A stretch of DNA of 64,000 bases from Xanthomarina sp. F1114 (GTDB taxonomy: Bacteria; Bacteroidota; Bacteroidia; Flavobacteriales; Flavobacteriaceae). The position numbers and the translations under genes were made by a program. The stretch is taken from positions 124,001 to 188,000 of the forward strand of contig NZ_JAPMLL010000005.1 in NCBI RefSeq assembly GCF_026410255.1. Direction: 5' to 3'. Shown here piece after piece: positions 37,526-46,813 of this stretch (its first letter is position 1; each line of letters begins with the position of its first letter). Under the pieces are notes generated by a model that did no database searches, was not told the origin of the DNA, and saw only the letters and a list, made by a program, of their open reading frames with translations.

Positions 37526-38532
37526 GTTGTTTTAAAGAATAAGTCTGGAAATATATTATCTGGTGTCTTATTTATAAAATTTATTAAAATTGTTGACTTT
37601 AAAAACCCAAAACCATAACCAAAAAATTGAATAACAATTGCATAAAGTGACAACAAGGCTATTTTTAAACTCTTAGTACTATATAAGGCCATTATAAAAG
37701 CCACCAGAAAATACAGAGCATATAATATCAACGGAATTTTAATAGCAGTAAAAACAGCTAAAAACGTGGCTACAATAAAACCTAAAACAAATCCTGATGG
37801 AAACCAATAAGTTATTTTCTTTGTTTCGGGGTGCCATTTATTTAAAATAGGTCTAACCAATCCAAATTTATTTACTTGTTTATAGAATTTAGACCAAGAA
37901 ATACGGCGTTTATGATACACATATGCTTCTGGAATTAGCTTTGTTTTATACCCAAGATTCCATAATCTAATGGACAAATCTGGATCTTCGCCTGGATGAA
38001 TTTCCCCAAAACCTTTAGATTTATTAAAAGCCTCTATAGAAAGTCCCATATTAAAACTTCTAGGCTGAAAGGTATTCACACTTTTTTTATTTCCTCTTAT
38101 TCCTCCTGTTGTAATCATTGACGTCATTGAGAAATTTATAGCTTTTTGGATGTCTGAAAAAGAATCATGCGAGGCATCTGGACCTCCAAAACAATGCACA
38201 AAATTTGAATTTAAGCTTTTTTCAACTTCCTCTAAATAGTGTGGTGGCAAAATACAATCGCTATCTAAAATAATATAATAGTTGCCTTTTGCTTGTTTCA
38301 TACCAAAGTTTCTTGAGTCTCCCGGGCCCGAATTACTTTTTTTGAAATATGCTATATTCAACTTTTGATTATAGGATTCAACTATTTTTTCAGATGTAAT
38401 AGATGAGCCATCTTCAATAATTACTACCTCAAAATCTAAAGTTGTATCTAATTTTGTAAAACTATCTAACAGCTCTTGTATTTCGTCTGGACGATTATAA
38501 ACGGGAATTATAAATGAAAACTGTAATTGCAT
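37519..38532 (-). CDS. Family 2 glycosyltransferase
   Basis: 337 residues from ATG at 38532. GT-A domain: SFIIPVYNRPDEI at 6-18, EDGSS at 40-44, the metal-binding DSD at 90-92, and HPGEDPDLSIRLWNLG near 205. Two or three membrane helices follow in the C-terminal third (about 255-310), so the enzyme is membrane-bound. Donor and acceptor unknown. A GTG twelve codons upstream is rejected because it would lie above the promoter element at 38537-38544. Confidence 0.87.
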   Translation of the reverse strand: MQLQFSFIIPVYNRPDEIQELLDSFTKLDTTLDFEVVIIEDGSSITSEKIVESYNQKLNIAYFKKSNSGPGDSRNFGMKQAKGNYYIILDSDCILPPHYLEEVEKSLNSNFVHCFGGPDASHDSFSDIQKAINFSMTSMITTGGIRGNKKSVNTFQPRSFNMGLSIEAFNKSKGFGEIHPGEDPDLSIRLWNLGYKTKLIPEAYVYHKRRISWSKFYKQVNKFGLVRPILNKWHPETKKITYWFPSGFVLGFIVATFLAVFTAIKIPLILYALYFLVAFIMALYSTKSLKIALLSLYAIVIQFFGYGFGFLKSTILINFINKTPDNIFPDLFFKTTC

Positions 38533-38536
38533 ATAA

Positions 38537-38544
38537 CAAATGTA
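38537..38544 (-). promoter_or_regulatory. Putative -7 element, possible leaderless start of glycosyltransferase gene
   Basis: TACATTTG on the minus strand, 4 bases before the ATG at 38532. Confidence 0.45.
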
Positions 38545-38560
38545 GCTAAACCAATAAATA

Positions 38561-38584
38561 AAAGCCACTCGAATGAGTGGCTTT
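38561..38584 (-). terminator. Terminator after the first T9SS cargo gene
   Basis: Perfect arms AAAGCCACTC (38561-38570) and GAGTGGCTTT (38575-38584), a GAAT loop and a T-rich tail on the minus strand. A T run is also present on the plus strand. Confidence 0.8.
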
Positions 38585-38612
38585 TTAAAATAAAATTAGA
38601 CTTAGCTAAACT

Positions 38613-41600
38613 TTATTTTTTTATGACTTTTATTGTTTTAGTGGCATTTTCAATAGTTACTTTAACAAAATAAGTACCAGATTGAAGATTTGACATATCG
38701 ACATCCATATTCGCTGAATTAGAAGCCGTACGTAGCACTTCTTGACCTAATAAGTTAAACACTTCTACACTTTGAATGGTCTGAACACTTCTTAAGTTTA
38801 AAATATTGTCTACTGGGTTCGGGTAGTATTTAAAACTTAACAATTCTGATTCTTCAATACTCAATGCTTCATCAATAGAAATATTATCTAGGTGTAAATA
38901 AAATTGATTAGCATCTGAATATGCCTGAAAACCAATATAGTATACTCCTGTTGTTGCTGGTGTAAAGTTTTGAGACTCGCTCATAGGTGCACTGTTAACA
39001 ACGCTTGGATAATCTGCAATAATGTTTGTCATTGATGCAGAATCTCTATCTGTACCATAAGCTACCTTTAAAGCCTCTGGAAAAGTAGTACCAGTACCTC
39101 CATAATCGTAAGTTATGGTATAAGTTTCTCCTCCAGTTAAATTAACCCCTCGAGTAAAAAACCAAGAGTTAGCAGCGTTCGATGTATCCCACTTATATCT
39201 TAAATGGTTTGGAGTAAATCCATAGCTTGTAACAGAAACTACTTCCCATTGAGTAGAACCAGCTCCTTCATTAATAATAGAAGTACAATCTGGTGTTGCT
39301 GTCGATTCTTGAAAATCCACAGTATAAGGAACGTTTACAGCATCGCATGTAGTTATAAAATTGAAAGGGCCTGTCCAAGAAGAATAATCTCCACTACCAC
39401 AATTAGCTCTTACATAAAACGCATAATTATTCGCAGCTACTAAACCGCTTTGTGAGTAAGGGTTTGAAACGTCCGTAACAGTTGGATTTCCTGTTGCTGT
39501 TTCTCCAGCTGTTATATCTATAAACTCGATATCCCATAAAGTTTCACTGCCTCCAGGGTTCCAATTTAAATCAGCAGAATTTGTTGTTACGTTTGAAACT
39601 GATAATGCGGATGGAGCTAAACATGTAGGAGTAGCTTCCCAGACTACATCATCAATTAAAAGACTATTTGCTGGAGAGCCCGTGTGTCTAAAAGCTGGGT
39701 AATTGGAATATGTTCCTGCAGGAGGAACTACTGTATGTTCAGTATATGTTAAAGATGAAGCTGTTATTGATTCAATGGCTACAAAAGAATCTGCATCTAT
39801 AGGATTCACTAAATATCCAAATTCTACTACTCCATTTGAAGAAAAATTACCTCTCAAATTAAATCTTAGCCAATGTGAACCATCTCCTAAATTAGACACT
39901 GGTTGCATAGCAACAACTGCCATATTTGTAGCTGAATTACTGTACAAGTATAATGTATTAGGTGCAGTATTTGCCGATGTAGTTTGAGTATTTACTGAAC
40001 CAGTAGTACCTACTTTCTCCCAACAGTTTGGTAGCTCGGGAGAAGTTACTCCATCAAAATTTTCTGAGAATTCTGTTACAAGATCACATGAAGTAGCAAA
40101 ATTGTAAGGTCCTGACCAAGTACTTAGTTCTCCACCTCCACAATTTGATCTCACATAAAACTGATAATCATTAGCTGCTGTTAAACCAGTTTGAGTATAT
40201 GGGTTTGCCACATCTGTTGATGTTGCGTTTCCTGTAACCGATCCTCCTGCTGTTATATCTACTAATTCTATATCCCAGGTAGTTTCACTTCCACCAGGAG
40301 TCCAGCCAAAGTCTGCAGAGTTTGGAGTAATATTAGAAACTACTAAATTAGAAGGCTCAACACAAGAAGGAACCTCTCTAACTTGAACTTCATCTAAATA
40401 AATATAAGCATCTCCACCACCGTAATTACTTGTACCTACAAATTTAACCAACACATTGTTTGAAATATTAGATGAAATATCATAGGATACTGGAGTCCAT
40501 TCAGCTTGATCCGTTAAGCCATTGGCAATAGAAGTATAAGTTGCTCCTCCATCGGATGATACTAGAACTTCAAAATTACCTCCCGTTGGGTTTTTATAAT
40601 AAAACTTTAATTGCAAAGAAGGTAACGCAGAAGCATCAAAAGTAGGTGTAATTAATTCTGACGTCAATCCACTACTATTAAAATAAGAGTTAAATCTCAT
40701 GCCTCTTCCTGAAAAACCAGTCTCATAGCTAGTAAAATGGTAGCTTTCAATTGTTGTTGTTCCTTGAACAGACCAGCATGCTGGTTGTCCAGAGGTAATC
40801 CCTTCAAAAGACTCTAAATAAGGATAAGCAGTAACGTTTTCACATAGAGTTGTAAAAGCAATAGGACCATTCCAACTACTCAATTCTCCCCCACCACAAT
40901 CTGCTTGGACGTAGTATTCAAAATCAGTACCACTAGCAAGTCCTGTTTTTATATATGGATTACCTACTCCTGAGTCTGTTGCTACACCTGATGGAGGTGT
41001 ACCAGCCGGTACTATTTCAACATTATACAATGAGGCACTTCCATTTTCTGTCCAAGATAATTCTGCCTGAGATGTTGTAATTGCTGTTGCTGCTAAATCT
41101 GTTGGAAACGGACAAGCTTGTGTAATACCACCGAAAACAATATTAGATCTATAACCTCTAAAACTCCCCTCTGTTGGAGAGGTTGGATCAGGATCTGAAC
41201 TATCACTATAAGCAACTAAAGTCATATTGGAACTCGTATCTGTAGACTGCCAATAAATGGAACAGTTATATCCAGGTTCGTTTTCATGAACACCAACAAT
41301 TAAATTATCAGTCCCATTATAAGTAAAAGGTGTGTCTAGTGTTAAATTAAGCCAATTTCCGACAGCTGGAAAAGAGACCGTTCCTGAATAAGCTTGCGTC
41401 ATATTGGTCAAGTCTTCCCAATCTGTGGTACTTGCATATTCCGATTTAGACGAATGCCCCATATAAATAGTCCATGCTGTACTTTCAGAGGTAGATGTAG
41501 CTGTAATATCATCCAAATAAAAAGAGATAGATGTAATATCTCCAGAAGCATTAATTTCTGAAGCCAAAAATATTTGTTGACTATAAGAATAGCCATAGCA

Positions 41601-41714
41601 ACTATAAACTGGCAGATTATTTGTTGTATTGGTACTAACACCAACCTGTACTTGCGAAAAGTTCGCTTGAGTTATTGCAAAAAGAAATGCAAATAACAAA
41701 GTAATTTTTTTCAT
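38613..41714 (-). CDS. T9SS type A cargo protein with FN3 and jelly-roll modules
   Basis: 1033 residues, secreted. A signal peptide (1-20, ending NFSQ) leads into a beta-rich N-terminal domain. Then about three fibronectin type III modules (near 200-290, 450-540, 700-790) alternate with MAM/carbohydrate-binding-like jelly rolls. Each FN3 module repeats a frame such as NSADxxWxPGGSETxWDIE and NPYxQ(S/T)GLxAANxYxFYVR. The C-terminal domain (about 960-1033) begins YYPNPVDN, contains VFNLLGQEV and ends in a basic VIKK, the type A sorting signal recognised by PorU. Probably a surface adhesin or carbohydrate-binding protein; no catalytic domain is seen. Confidence 0.85.
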   Translation of the reverse strand: MKKITLLFAFLFAITQANFSQVQVGVSTNTTNNLPVYSCYGYSYSQQIFLASEINASGDITSISFYLDDITATSTSESTAWTIYMGHSSKSEYASTTDWEDLTNMTQAYSGTVSFPAVGNWLNLTLDTPFTYNGTDNLIVGVHENEPGYNCSIYWQSTDTSSNMTLVAYSDSSDPDPTSPTEGSFRGYRSNIVFGGITQACPFPTDLAATAITTSQAELSWTENGSASLYNVEIVPAGTPPSGVATDSGVGNPYIKTGLASGTDFEYYVQADCGGGELSSWNGPIAFTTLCENVTAYPYLESFEGITSGQPACWSVQGTTTIESYHFTSYETGFSGRGMRFNSYFNSSGLTSELITPTFDASALPSLQLKFYYKNPTGGNFEVLVSSDGGATYTSIANGLTDQAEWTPVSYDISSNISNNVLVKFVGTSNYGGGDAYIYLDEVQVREVPSCVEPSNLVVSNITPNSADFGWTPGGSETTWDIELVDITAGGSVTGNATSTDVANPYTQTGLTAANDYQFYVRSNCGGGELSTWSGPYNFATSCDLVTEFSENFDGVTSPELPNCWEKVGTTGSVNTQTTSANTAPNTLYLYSNSATNMAVVAMQPVSNLGDGSHWLRFNLRGNFSSNGVVEFGYLVNPIDADSFVAIESITASSLTYTEHTVVPPAGTYSNYPAFRHTGSPANSLLIDDVVWEATPTCLAPSALSVSNVTTNSADLNWNPGGSETLWDIEFIDITAGETATGNPTVTDVSNPYSQSGLVAANNYAFYVRANCGSGDYSSWTGPFNFITTCDAVNVPYTVDFQESTATPDCTSIINEGAGSTQWEVVSVTSYGFTPNHLRYKWDTSNAANSWFFTRGVNLTGGETYTITYDYGGTGTTFPEALKVAYGTDRDSASMTNIIADYPSVVNSAPMSESQNFTPATTGVYYIGFQAYSDANQFYLHLDNISIDEALSIEESELLSFKYYPNPVDNILNLRSVQTIQSVEVFNLLGQEVLRTASNSANMDVDMSNLQSGTYFVKVTIENATKTIKVIKK

Positions 41715-41741
41715 AATAAATTTGATTTTAGTTAATTCTAT

Positions 41742-41754
41742 TAAAAATATTGAT
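41742..41754 (-). promoter_or_regulatory. Shared promoter-like box of the first T9SS cargo gene
   Basis: Reads ATCAATATTTTTA on the minus strand, containing TATTTTTA, a one-base variant of the -7 consensus. It lies 27 bases before the ATG. The identical 13-mer precedes the other T9SS gene at 45371-45383. Confidence 0.5.
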
Positions 41755-42056
41755 TTATAACAATTAAAACCTTGTTTACCTAAACTAATCGACTAAAGGA
41801 GTTTTTATGCGCTTAAATACCTATTTAAATCTATTATTTTAAACATATTATTTGATTTTTAACCTTTTTGGGTGTTTATCCGTAATTATGGAAACTAGAT
41901 TGGTTATAAAATCATTAACTATTAACATTATACGTATTTATTTTGTAAAGAGTTTCTTAGGTACATTTTTATGCCGTAGACAACTAAAACGATGAATGCT
42001 TGGAAAAGGATTTTAATAATTAGTTGAAATTGAATTCCGAAAACACTGTTAAAGCA

Positions 42057-42083
42057 AAAACCCAGACTTAAAGTCTGGGTTTT
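42057..42083 (-). terminator. Terminator after the second T9SS cargo gene
   Basis: Perfect 13-base arms (42057-42069 and 42071-42083) based on CCCAGACTT/AAGTCTGGG, flanked by A and T runs. It could also act on the plus strand. Confidence 0.85.
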
Positions 42084-42110
42084 CAAATAGTTTAATTTCT
42101 AATTCGCTTA

Positions 42111-45100
42111 TTAGTTCTTAATTATGCGAATAGTTTCTGTATTATTATCAACTGTTACTTTTACAAAATAAGCACCTGATTTTAAATTAGACATATCTAC
42201 ATCGCTATTAACAGTATTAGGAGCCGTACGTAGTACTTCTTGACCTAACATGTTGTATATAGCAACGTTTTGAATTTCCTTTTGTCCTATTAATTTTAAT
42301 GTATTTTTAACAGGGTTCGGGAAATAGCTAAACAAGTTATCTGCGCTATAATCTTGAATGCCAATCGTTGGGCAATTAAGACTAATGGTGTGTGTTCCTG
42401 TTGTTGAACTCGAACTACTGTAGTGCGCGATATACACGTAGTATGTCTCTCCATCAACCGAATTAGCAATAGTATATGTTTCAGTACCTGTTGAGGAATC
42501 AATACAAGCCACATTAGTAAGTGTTCCACAAGTGCCACTAGCAATAGCTAACTTATGGTCGAAATCTGCAGAAACTTCAATATCCATATCACCGCCATAG
42601 CCTGTAAAGGAATACCAAACACCATAATCGGCCATAGAACAACCACTATCTTCTGGTGTACCGGCAGAACTTGTGCTATAACCAGAAACAGAATCTCCAC
42701 ATTGTAAAGCTGTTGCGGTAGCGCAAGTTTGGTTAGCTGGTGGTGGTGGTGGTGTTCCTACACAAATATCGAAAGTTGTTGTAGCTCCACTAGAACCAGA
42801 ATATGTATAAACTTGTACTAAATACGTAGTACCAATAGTTAAGCCAGTTAAATTTGCCGTATCAGGATCACTACATAAAATTGGTGTTCCTAAAGAACCA
42901 CATCCTGGTGTAGCATCATAAAAAACCATATACATATCTGTAGGGCTTCCAGCTTTATTTGTTAATGATACGCGATGTGATGTAGCTGTAGCTGTAAAAC
43001 TATACCAAACATCATTATTTGGAGTTCCGTAGCAAGTTCCATCATCTTGACCAGAATCTGTAGCACCTGCAACGGTACCAGAAGTAACTACCGCACAAGA
43101 ATAATCAGCATTAACGGTTAGTGCTTCAGCTCCTGAACATTCATCGTTTGCTGGAGGACAAGCAGTTTGAGTTTGATTTGGACTTGTAACAGCGCAGTTA
43201 GCGTTATCGTCTGGAGTCGCTGTAATAACAACATCTGTTCCATTGGCATAAGGTCCAAAAGTTAACATTGTTATATTGTTTGCAATCTGTGCAGGGTTCC
43301 CTTGATCATCCACAATACTTAATGATGCTGATGTTCCCATATCTGTAACATCCACAAGGACATTAAAATCTCCTCCTGGATTACCACAAATATTATCCAC
43401 ACTGAAGTTCATAGTGGCTGGGGTACAACTTAAATAATATCCACATAAATCAAATGTTCCTATTTGGTCATTACTATAATCCCAAACTCTCAAGTAATAA
43501 GTATCACTTACCGTAAGACCTGTATATGTTTTTGGCCAAGAGTTTCCACAAGTTCCAACTTCGGTTAAAGAGCCTGGCGTTCCAGAGTAAAGCACACCAG
43601 AAACAGAAGTTAACACTGATATATTGGATACATTCAAAGCTAAATCGGATGCAGGAGCAGTGATTTGATACCATAAATCACCATTTCCGGGAGAAGGATT
43701 CCATTGGCTAGAACAACTTGGAGCAACTTCTCCAGAATCATTCGTAGCTTCATTAGAGATTCCAACTATGGTATTTGCACCACAAGCAGTACCTTCATCT
43801 AAAGTCAAAACAATTGCTCCATTTGGAGTATCGTTAGCTGGAGGCGCTATAGCCGTAAAGTTAACTGGCCCAGCCCATGTACTCAATCCATCGGTATCGC
43901 AATTTGATTGCACATAAAAATCGTAACTATTTCCAGCTGTTAAACCAGTAGCTGTATCTGTTGTAACTCCAGCTGTTGTAGCCCCCATAGAAACAGGAGT
44001 ATCTACATCTGGATCTTCACCAACATTCATTACTGCCCAATTGTAACCAGAAGTTGCATTAGCCTCAGCATCCCAAGAAACAGTTGCAGAAACATCTCCT
44101 GAAAGAACGGTAACAGATAAATTAGTAGCTTCAAGACATGTTGGCGCTGCATTTACAACACTATTCATAATAAATGAAGTTGTCCCTTGAATCCAATCTG
44201 TTATAACAATATAATAAGTAGTTCCTGCTGTTAAAGCAGGAGTAGATAACATAATATCTGCACTAGAACTTCCGTTTGTATAAGAAGCGATACAATTTGG
44301 TGCTGAATCTGGACAGTTATCTAAAACAAAAACACCATAATAAGAATTCGTAAAATCTGTAACGGTTAGATCTAGAGTTTCACCCGTTTCAACCGCTGTG
44401 TACTCAAACCAGTATTCAAGGTCATTATAACTAGCACTACAAGGGTTAACATTTGGTGCTGTATTACTATCTGAAAAACTTCCCTCACCAGTGGTTGTAG
44501 CACCTGCTTGTGGCGTGCCAGGTGTTAAGACCATCGCATTTTCACATACTGCTCCAGGTAGTGTACAACCTGATTCAAAATCTCCTAAAGAGAAGTCACA
44601 GGCTGCATCTGAGTGTTCAACAGATAATGTTACCGTATCTCCAATAGTGTATGGGCCAGCTGTTACTGTTCCTGCTACAATAGGAAAAGATCCTCCTAAA
44701 CCATCTGTAACATTTGTACCATCGCCAACTGTAGAAACTACTACGTCAACGCTAAATTGACTATTTCCACAATCATCAACAACTGTTGAGCTATCCACAA
44801 CTGCTGGAACACATGTTGGAGCTGGTGATACAACCACATCGTCTAATACAACTGCATACCCCCAAACACTCGTACCAGAAAACCTTATTTGAGTTGTTGC
44901 GGTTGTAGTGTAAGCATCTAATAGGTAAGATTCATCAGTAGGACTACTTATACTCGTAGTAAAATGCTCAATGGTAGACCATGAACCTCCACCATCTGTT
45001 GAAATCTCTACCAACAATGTATTTTGGTCTGAACCCCATGCTAATTGGGAGTGAACAAACGTCAGTATAAAACCTCCAGCAGATAAATCCATAGAAGGAG

Positions 45101-45341
45101 TCACCAATGAAGTTGTTGAAGCTGTGTAACTACCTCTATAAAAAGTTGCAGAAGTTGATCCATTAATCGGACAAGTTTGGCCACCTAATCCAGCCCCACA
45201 AGCAGCCCAAGAAATAGCTTCAGCATCTTGAACTTCAGTAAATGCACCAGGTACACCTCCTTCAAAATTTTCCGAAAACTGCGCATAACCTTGCCAACAA
45301 AAGGCAAGCATAGCAATTAATAAAATCGTAATTTTTTTCAT
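42111..45341 (-). CDS. T9SS type A cargo protein with PPC-like repeats
   Basis: 1076 residues, secreted. Signal peptide 1-20 (ending GYAQ). A MAM/jelly-roll-like domain (about 21-175) follows, starting FSENFEGG. Then come one FN3 module (near 400-500) and about four bacterial pre-peptidase C-like (PPC) units. Each PPC unit has an opening N/DxxCxxAxxL, a central WYxxT/F segment and a closing TYYxxV. A short PPPPP linker lies near 865. The C-terminal sorting domain (about 1003-1076) begins YFPNPVKN, has IYNMLGQEV and ends RIIKN. Likely a surface or extracellular binding protein; no enzyme domain seen. Confidence 0.85.
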   Translation of the reverse strand: MKKITILLIAMLAFCWQGYAQFSENFEGGVPGAFTEVQDAEAISWAACGAGLGGQTCPINGSTSATFYRGSYTASTTSLVTPSMDLSAGGFILTFVHSQLAWGSDQNTLLVEISTDGGGSWSTIEHFTTSISSPTDESYLLDAYTTTATTQIRFSGTSVWGYAVVLDDVVVSPAPTCVPAVVDSSTVVDDCGNSQFSVDVVVSTVGDGTNVTDGLGGSFPIVAGTVTAGPYTIGDTVTLSVEHSDAACDFSLGDFESGCTLPGAVCENAMVLTPGTPQAGATTTGEGSFSDSNTAPNVNPCSASYNDLEYWFEYTAVETGETLDLTVTDFTNSYYGVFVLDNCPDSAPNCIASYTNGSSSADIMLSTPALTAGTTYYIVITDWIQGTTSFIMNSVVNAAPTCLEATNLSVTVLSGDVSATVSWDAEANATSGYNWAVMNVGEDPDVDTPVSMGATTAGVTTDTATGLTAGNSYDFYVQSNCDTDGLSTWAGPVNFTAIAPPANDTPNGAIVLTLDEGTACGANTIVGISNEATNDSGEVAPSCSSQWNPSPGNGDLWYQITAPASDLALNVSNISVLTSVSGVLYSGTPGSLTEVGTCGNSWPKTYTGLTVSDTYYLRVWDYSNDQIGTFDLCGYYLSCTPATMNFSVDNICGNPGGDFNVLVDVTDMGTSASLSIVDDQGNPAQIANNITMLTFGPYANGTDVVITATPDDNANCAVTSPNQTQTACPPANDECSGAEALTVNADYSCAVVTSGTVAGATDSGQDDGTCYGTPNNDVWYSFTATATSHRVSLTNKAGSPTDMYMVFYDATPGCGSLGTPILCSDPDTANLTGLTIGTTYLVQVYTYSGSSGATTTFDICVGTPPPPPANQTCATATALQCGDSVSGYSTSSAGTPEDSGCSMADYGVWYSFTGYGGDMDIEVSADFDHKLAIASGTCGTLTNVACIDSSTGTETYTIANSVDGETYYVYIAHYSSSSSTTGTHTISLNCPTIGIQDYSADNLFSYFPNPVKNTLKLIGQKEIQNVAIYNMLGQEVLRTAPNTVNSDVDMSNLKSGAYFVKVTVDNNTETIRIIKN

Positions 45342-45740
45342 ATTAAATAATTGATTTATTGATTAAGCTCTAAAAATATTGATAATAATTAGTTAAGGAA
45401 GTGTTAATGTGGTAAAATCGATAAAATACGTTTTATACAGTTAAAATACATGTTGTTGGAAGTTTTAGATGTAAAAAACAGAATCAAAGACTTATTATTA
45501 GGCCTGTTTGTTTTAAATTTTAATTTTATTACCAAGTCGTAGCTAATTATTTAGCATAATAGTAAGTTCTGCCACAATTAATAGAACAAAAAACTATTAT
45601 TACTAAGGAAGTAAGAGCTAACTCTTTACTAAGTAAACCTATACATAATTAATCCATTAATACCCTGAAGTTATTATAATAAGAGGTAACAAAAATAGGG
45701 TTATTTGGATATAAAGACAGAAAACTTAAATAATACAATT
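45342..45740. other. Divergent intergenic region
   Basis: 399 AT-rich bases between a T9SS cargo gene and a lipoprotein gene. Holds the shared box at 45371-45383. Apart from this no gene, strong hairpin or TAnnTTTG box was seen in it. Confidence 0.55.
45371..45383 (-). promoter_or_regulatory. Shared promoter-like box of the second T9SS cargo gene
   Basis: ATCAATATTTTTA on the minus strand, identical to 41742-41754. It lies 29 bases before the ATG at 45341. Confidence 0.5.
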
Positions 45741-46727
45741 ATGAAAACTAAAATTTTACTACTAAGCTTTATCATTACTGTACTAAATAGCTGTGATTCT
45801 TCTTCAGACCCTATTACACCAGTCGTGGTTCCAAATACGTTTAATCATTTATATATTGAAACTCAAAACATTGGAAATTTTGAATGTAATACCTGGGATT
45901 TTAATGAAGATTTTGGGACTTCTCCTGCGGGATACAAAAGAACCGATGTCTTGCTTCCTGCAACTTTTGGTACAAGTTTAAAAATGACACAATCTTCTGC
46001 CTATTCTAAAGTTGCTATTCAAGGTGCTAACCGTTATGTAGTTTCTTCGGGAGACAGAGTTCTTGTATATGATGTATCTTCTGCAACAACTACTGCTCCT
46101 TTGGAGTTCTCCATTCCCCATATAAATGCTATGAGATTTATAGATGACCGTTTCTTTATGGTGGTTAATTACGAGTTAAAAGAATATGATGTGATGACCA
46201 TGACGCCTATTACCACATTTAATCCCATACAGCTTTTACCTACAGCAGGATGCTCTAATATGACCTCTAATGGCGATTTCTTATATATTATTGCTAGCCA
46301 TAAGTTTTATAAAATTGATACCTCTGGCTCTGGATCTCTCGTTGTTAATTACCCAAAGCAACTATCTCTAACAAATTTAAGCGGATTAGAATACGTTAAT
46401 AACCCGAATCCAGCATCGCCATGTCATGATACCTTTTATTTAATTAGAGAAGATGCTACTTCTAAACAGCTTATAAAACTCGATGAAGATACAGGGCAAG
46501 AAACTGTAGTTTCAGATTTAACAAATACCTTTGTTTCTAATGGAAGTAAAATTTCGACTGTACTCGATTATACTACAGAATACTATTATATCTATAGTTT
46601 AAACTCTCACGTTTTAAATACCTCTACAGTAACAGCAATCGATTTAACTCCTAGCTCTGGCGTGGTTACACCAGTATCGGTTAACACTGTTCCTGGCTAC
46701 TACTTTGGAGTACAATTAAAGGATTAA
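45741..46727 (+). CDS. Hypothetical lipoprotein with predicted beta-propeller-like body
   Basis: 328 residues from ATG at 45741. A signal peptide ends in the lipobox-like VLNSC (Cys17), followed by an acidic/Ser linker SDSSSD-type region that suggests surface or periplasmic anchoring. The rest is beta-rich with recurring phrases such as NRYVVSSGDRVLVYDV, DRFFMVVNYELKEYDV and SHKFYKIDTSGSG, which look like propeller blades. No known family recognised. It is divergent from the T9SS cargo gene and ends at a bidirectional terminator. Confidence 0.65.
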   Translation: MKTKILLLSFIITVLNSCDSSSDPITPVVVPNTFNHLYIETQNIGNFECNTWDFNEDFGTSPAGYKRTDVLLPATFGTSLKMTQSSAYSKVAIQGANRYVVSSGDRVLVYDVSSATTTAPLEFSIPHINAMRFIDDRFFMVVNYELKEYDVMTMTPITTFNPIQLLPTAGCSNMTSNGDFLYIIASHKFYKIDTSGSGSLVVNYPKQLSLTNLSGLEYVNNPNPASPCHDTFYLIREDATSKQLIKLDEDTGQETVVSDLTNTFVSNGSKISTVLDYTTEYYYIYSLNSHVLNTSTVTAIDLTPSSGVVTPVSVNTVPGYYFGVQLKD

Positions 46728-46749
46728 TTTATTTTATTATTTACTTTAA

Positions 46750-46794
46750 AAAACACGAGGTCGACTAAATAAATTTTAGACAACCTCGTGTTTT
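46750..46794. terminator. Bidirectional terminator between lipoprotein gene and fabI
   Basis: Perfect 12-base arms AAAACACGAGGT (46750-46761) and ACCTCGTGTTTT (46783-46794). It serves the convergent genes ending at 46727 and 46814. Confidence 0.8.
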
Positions 46795-46813
46795 ATGTTA
46801 TAAAACAAAGAGC

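Larger units (their letters stand above)
41715..42110. other. Intergenic region between the two T9SS cargo genes
   Basis: 396 bases. It contains the promoter-like box at 41742-41754 for the gene ending at 38613 and the terminator at 42057-42083 of the next gene. The AT-rich middle shows no supported gene. Confidence 0.6.

Noticed and set aside
39703-39987. 94-codon open frame opposite the first T9SS cargo gene
   Set aside because: Antisense within a low-complexity Ser/Thr-rich coding region; no initiation signal.
41742-42110. Possible small gene in the gap between the two T9SS cargo genes
   Set aside because: Only short frames broken by stops; the region is explained by a promoter, an AT-rich spacer and a terminator.
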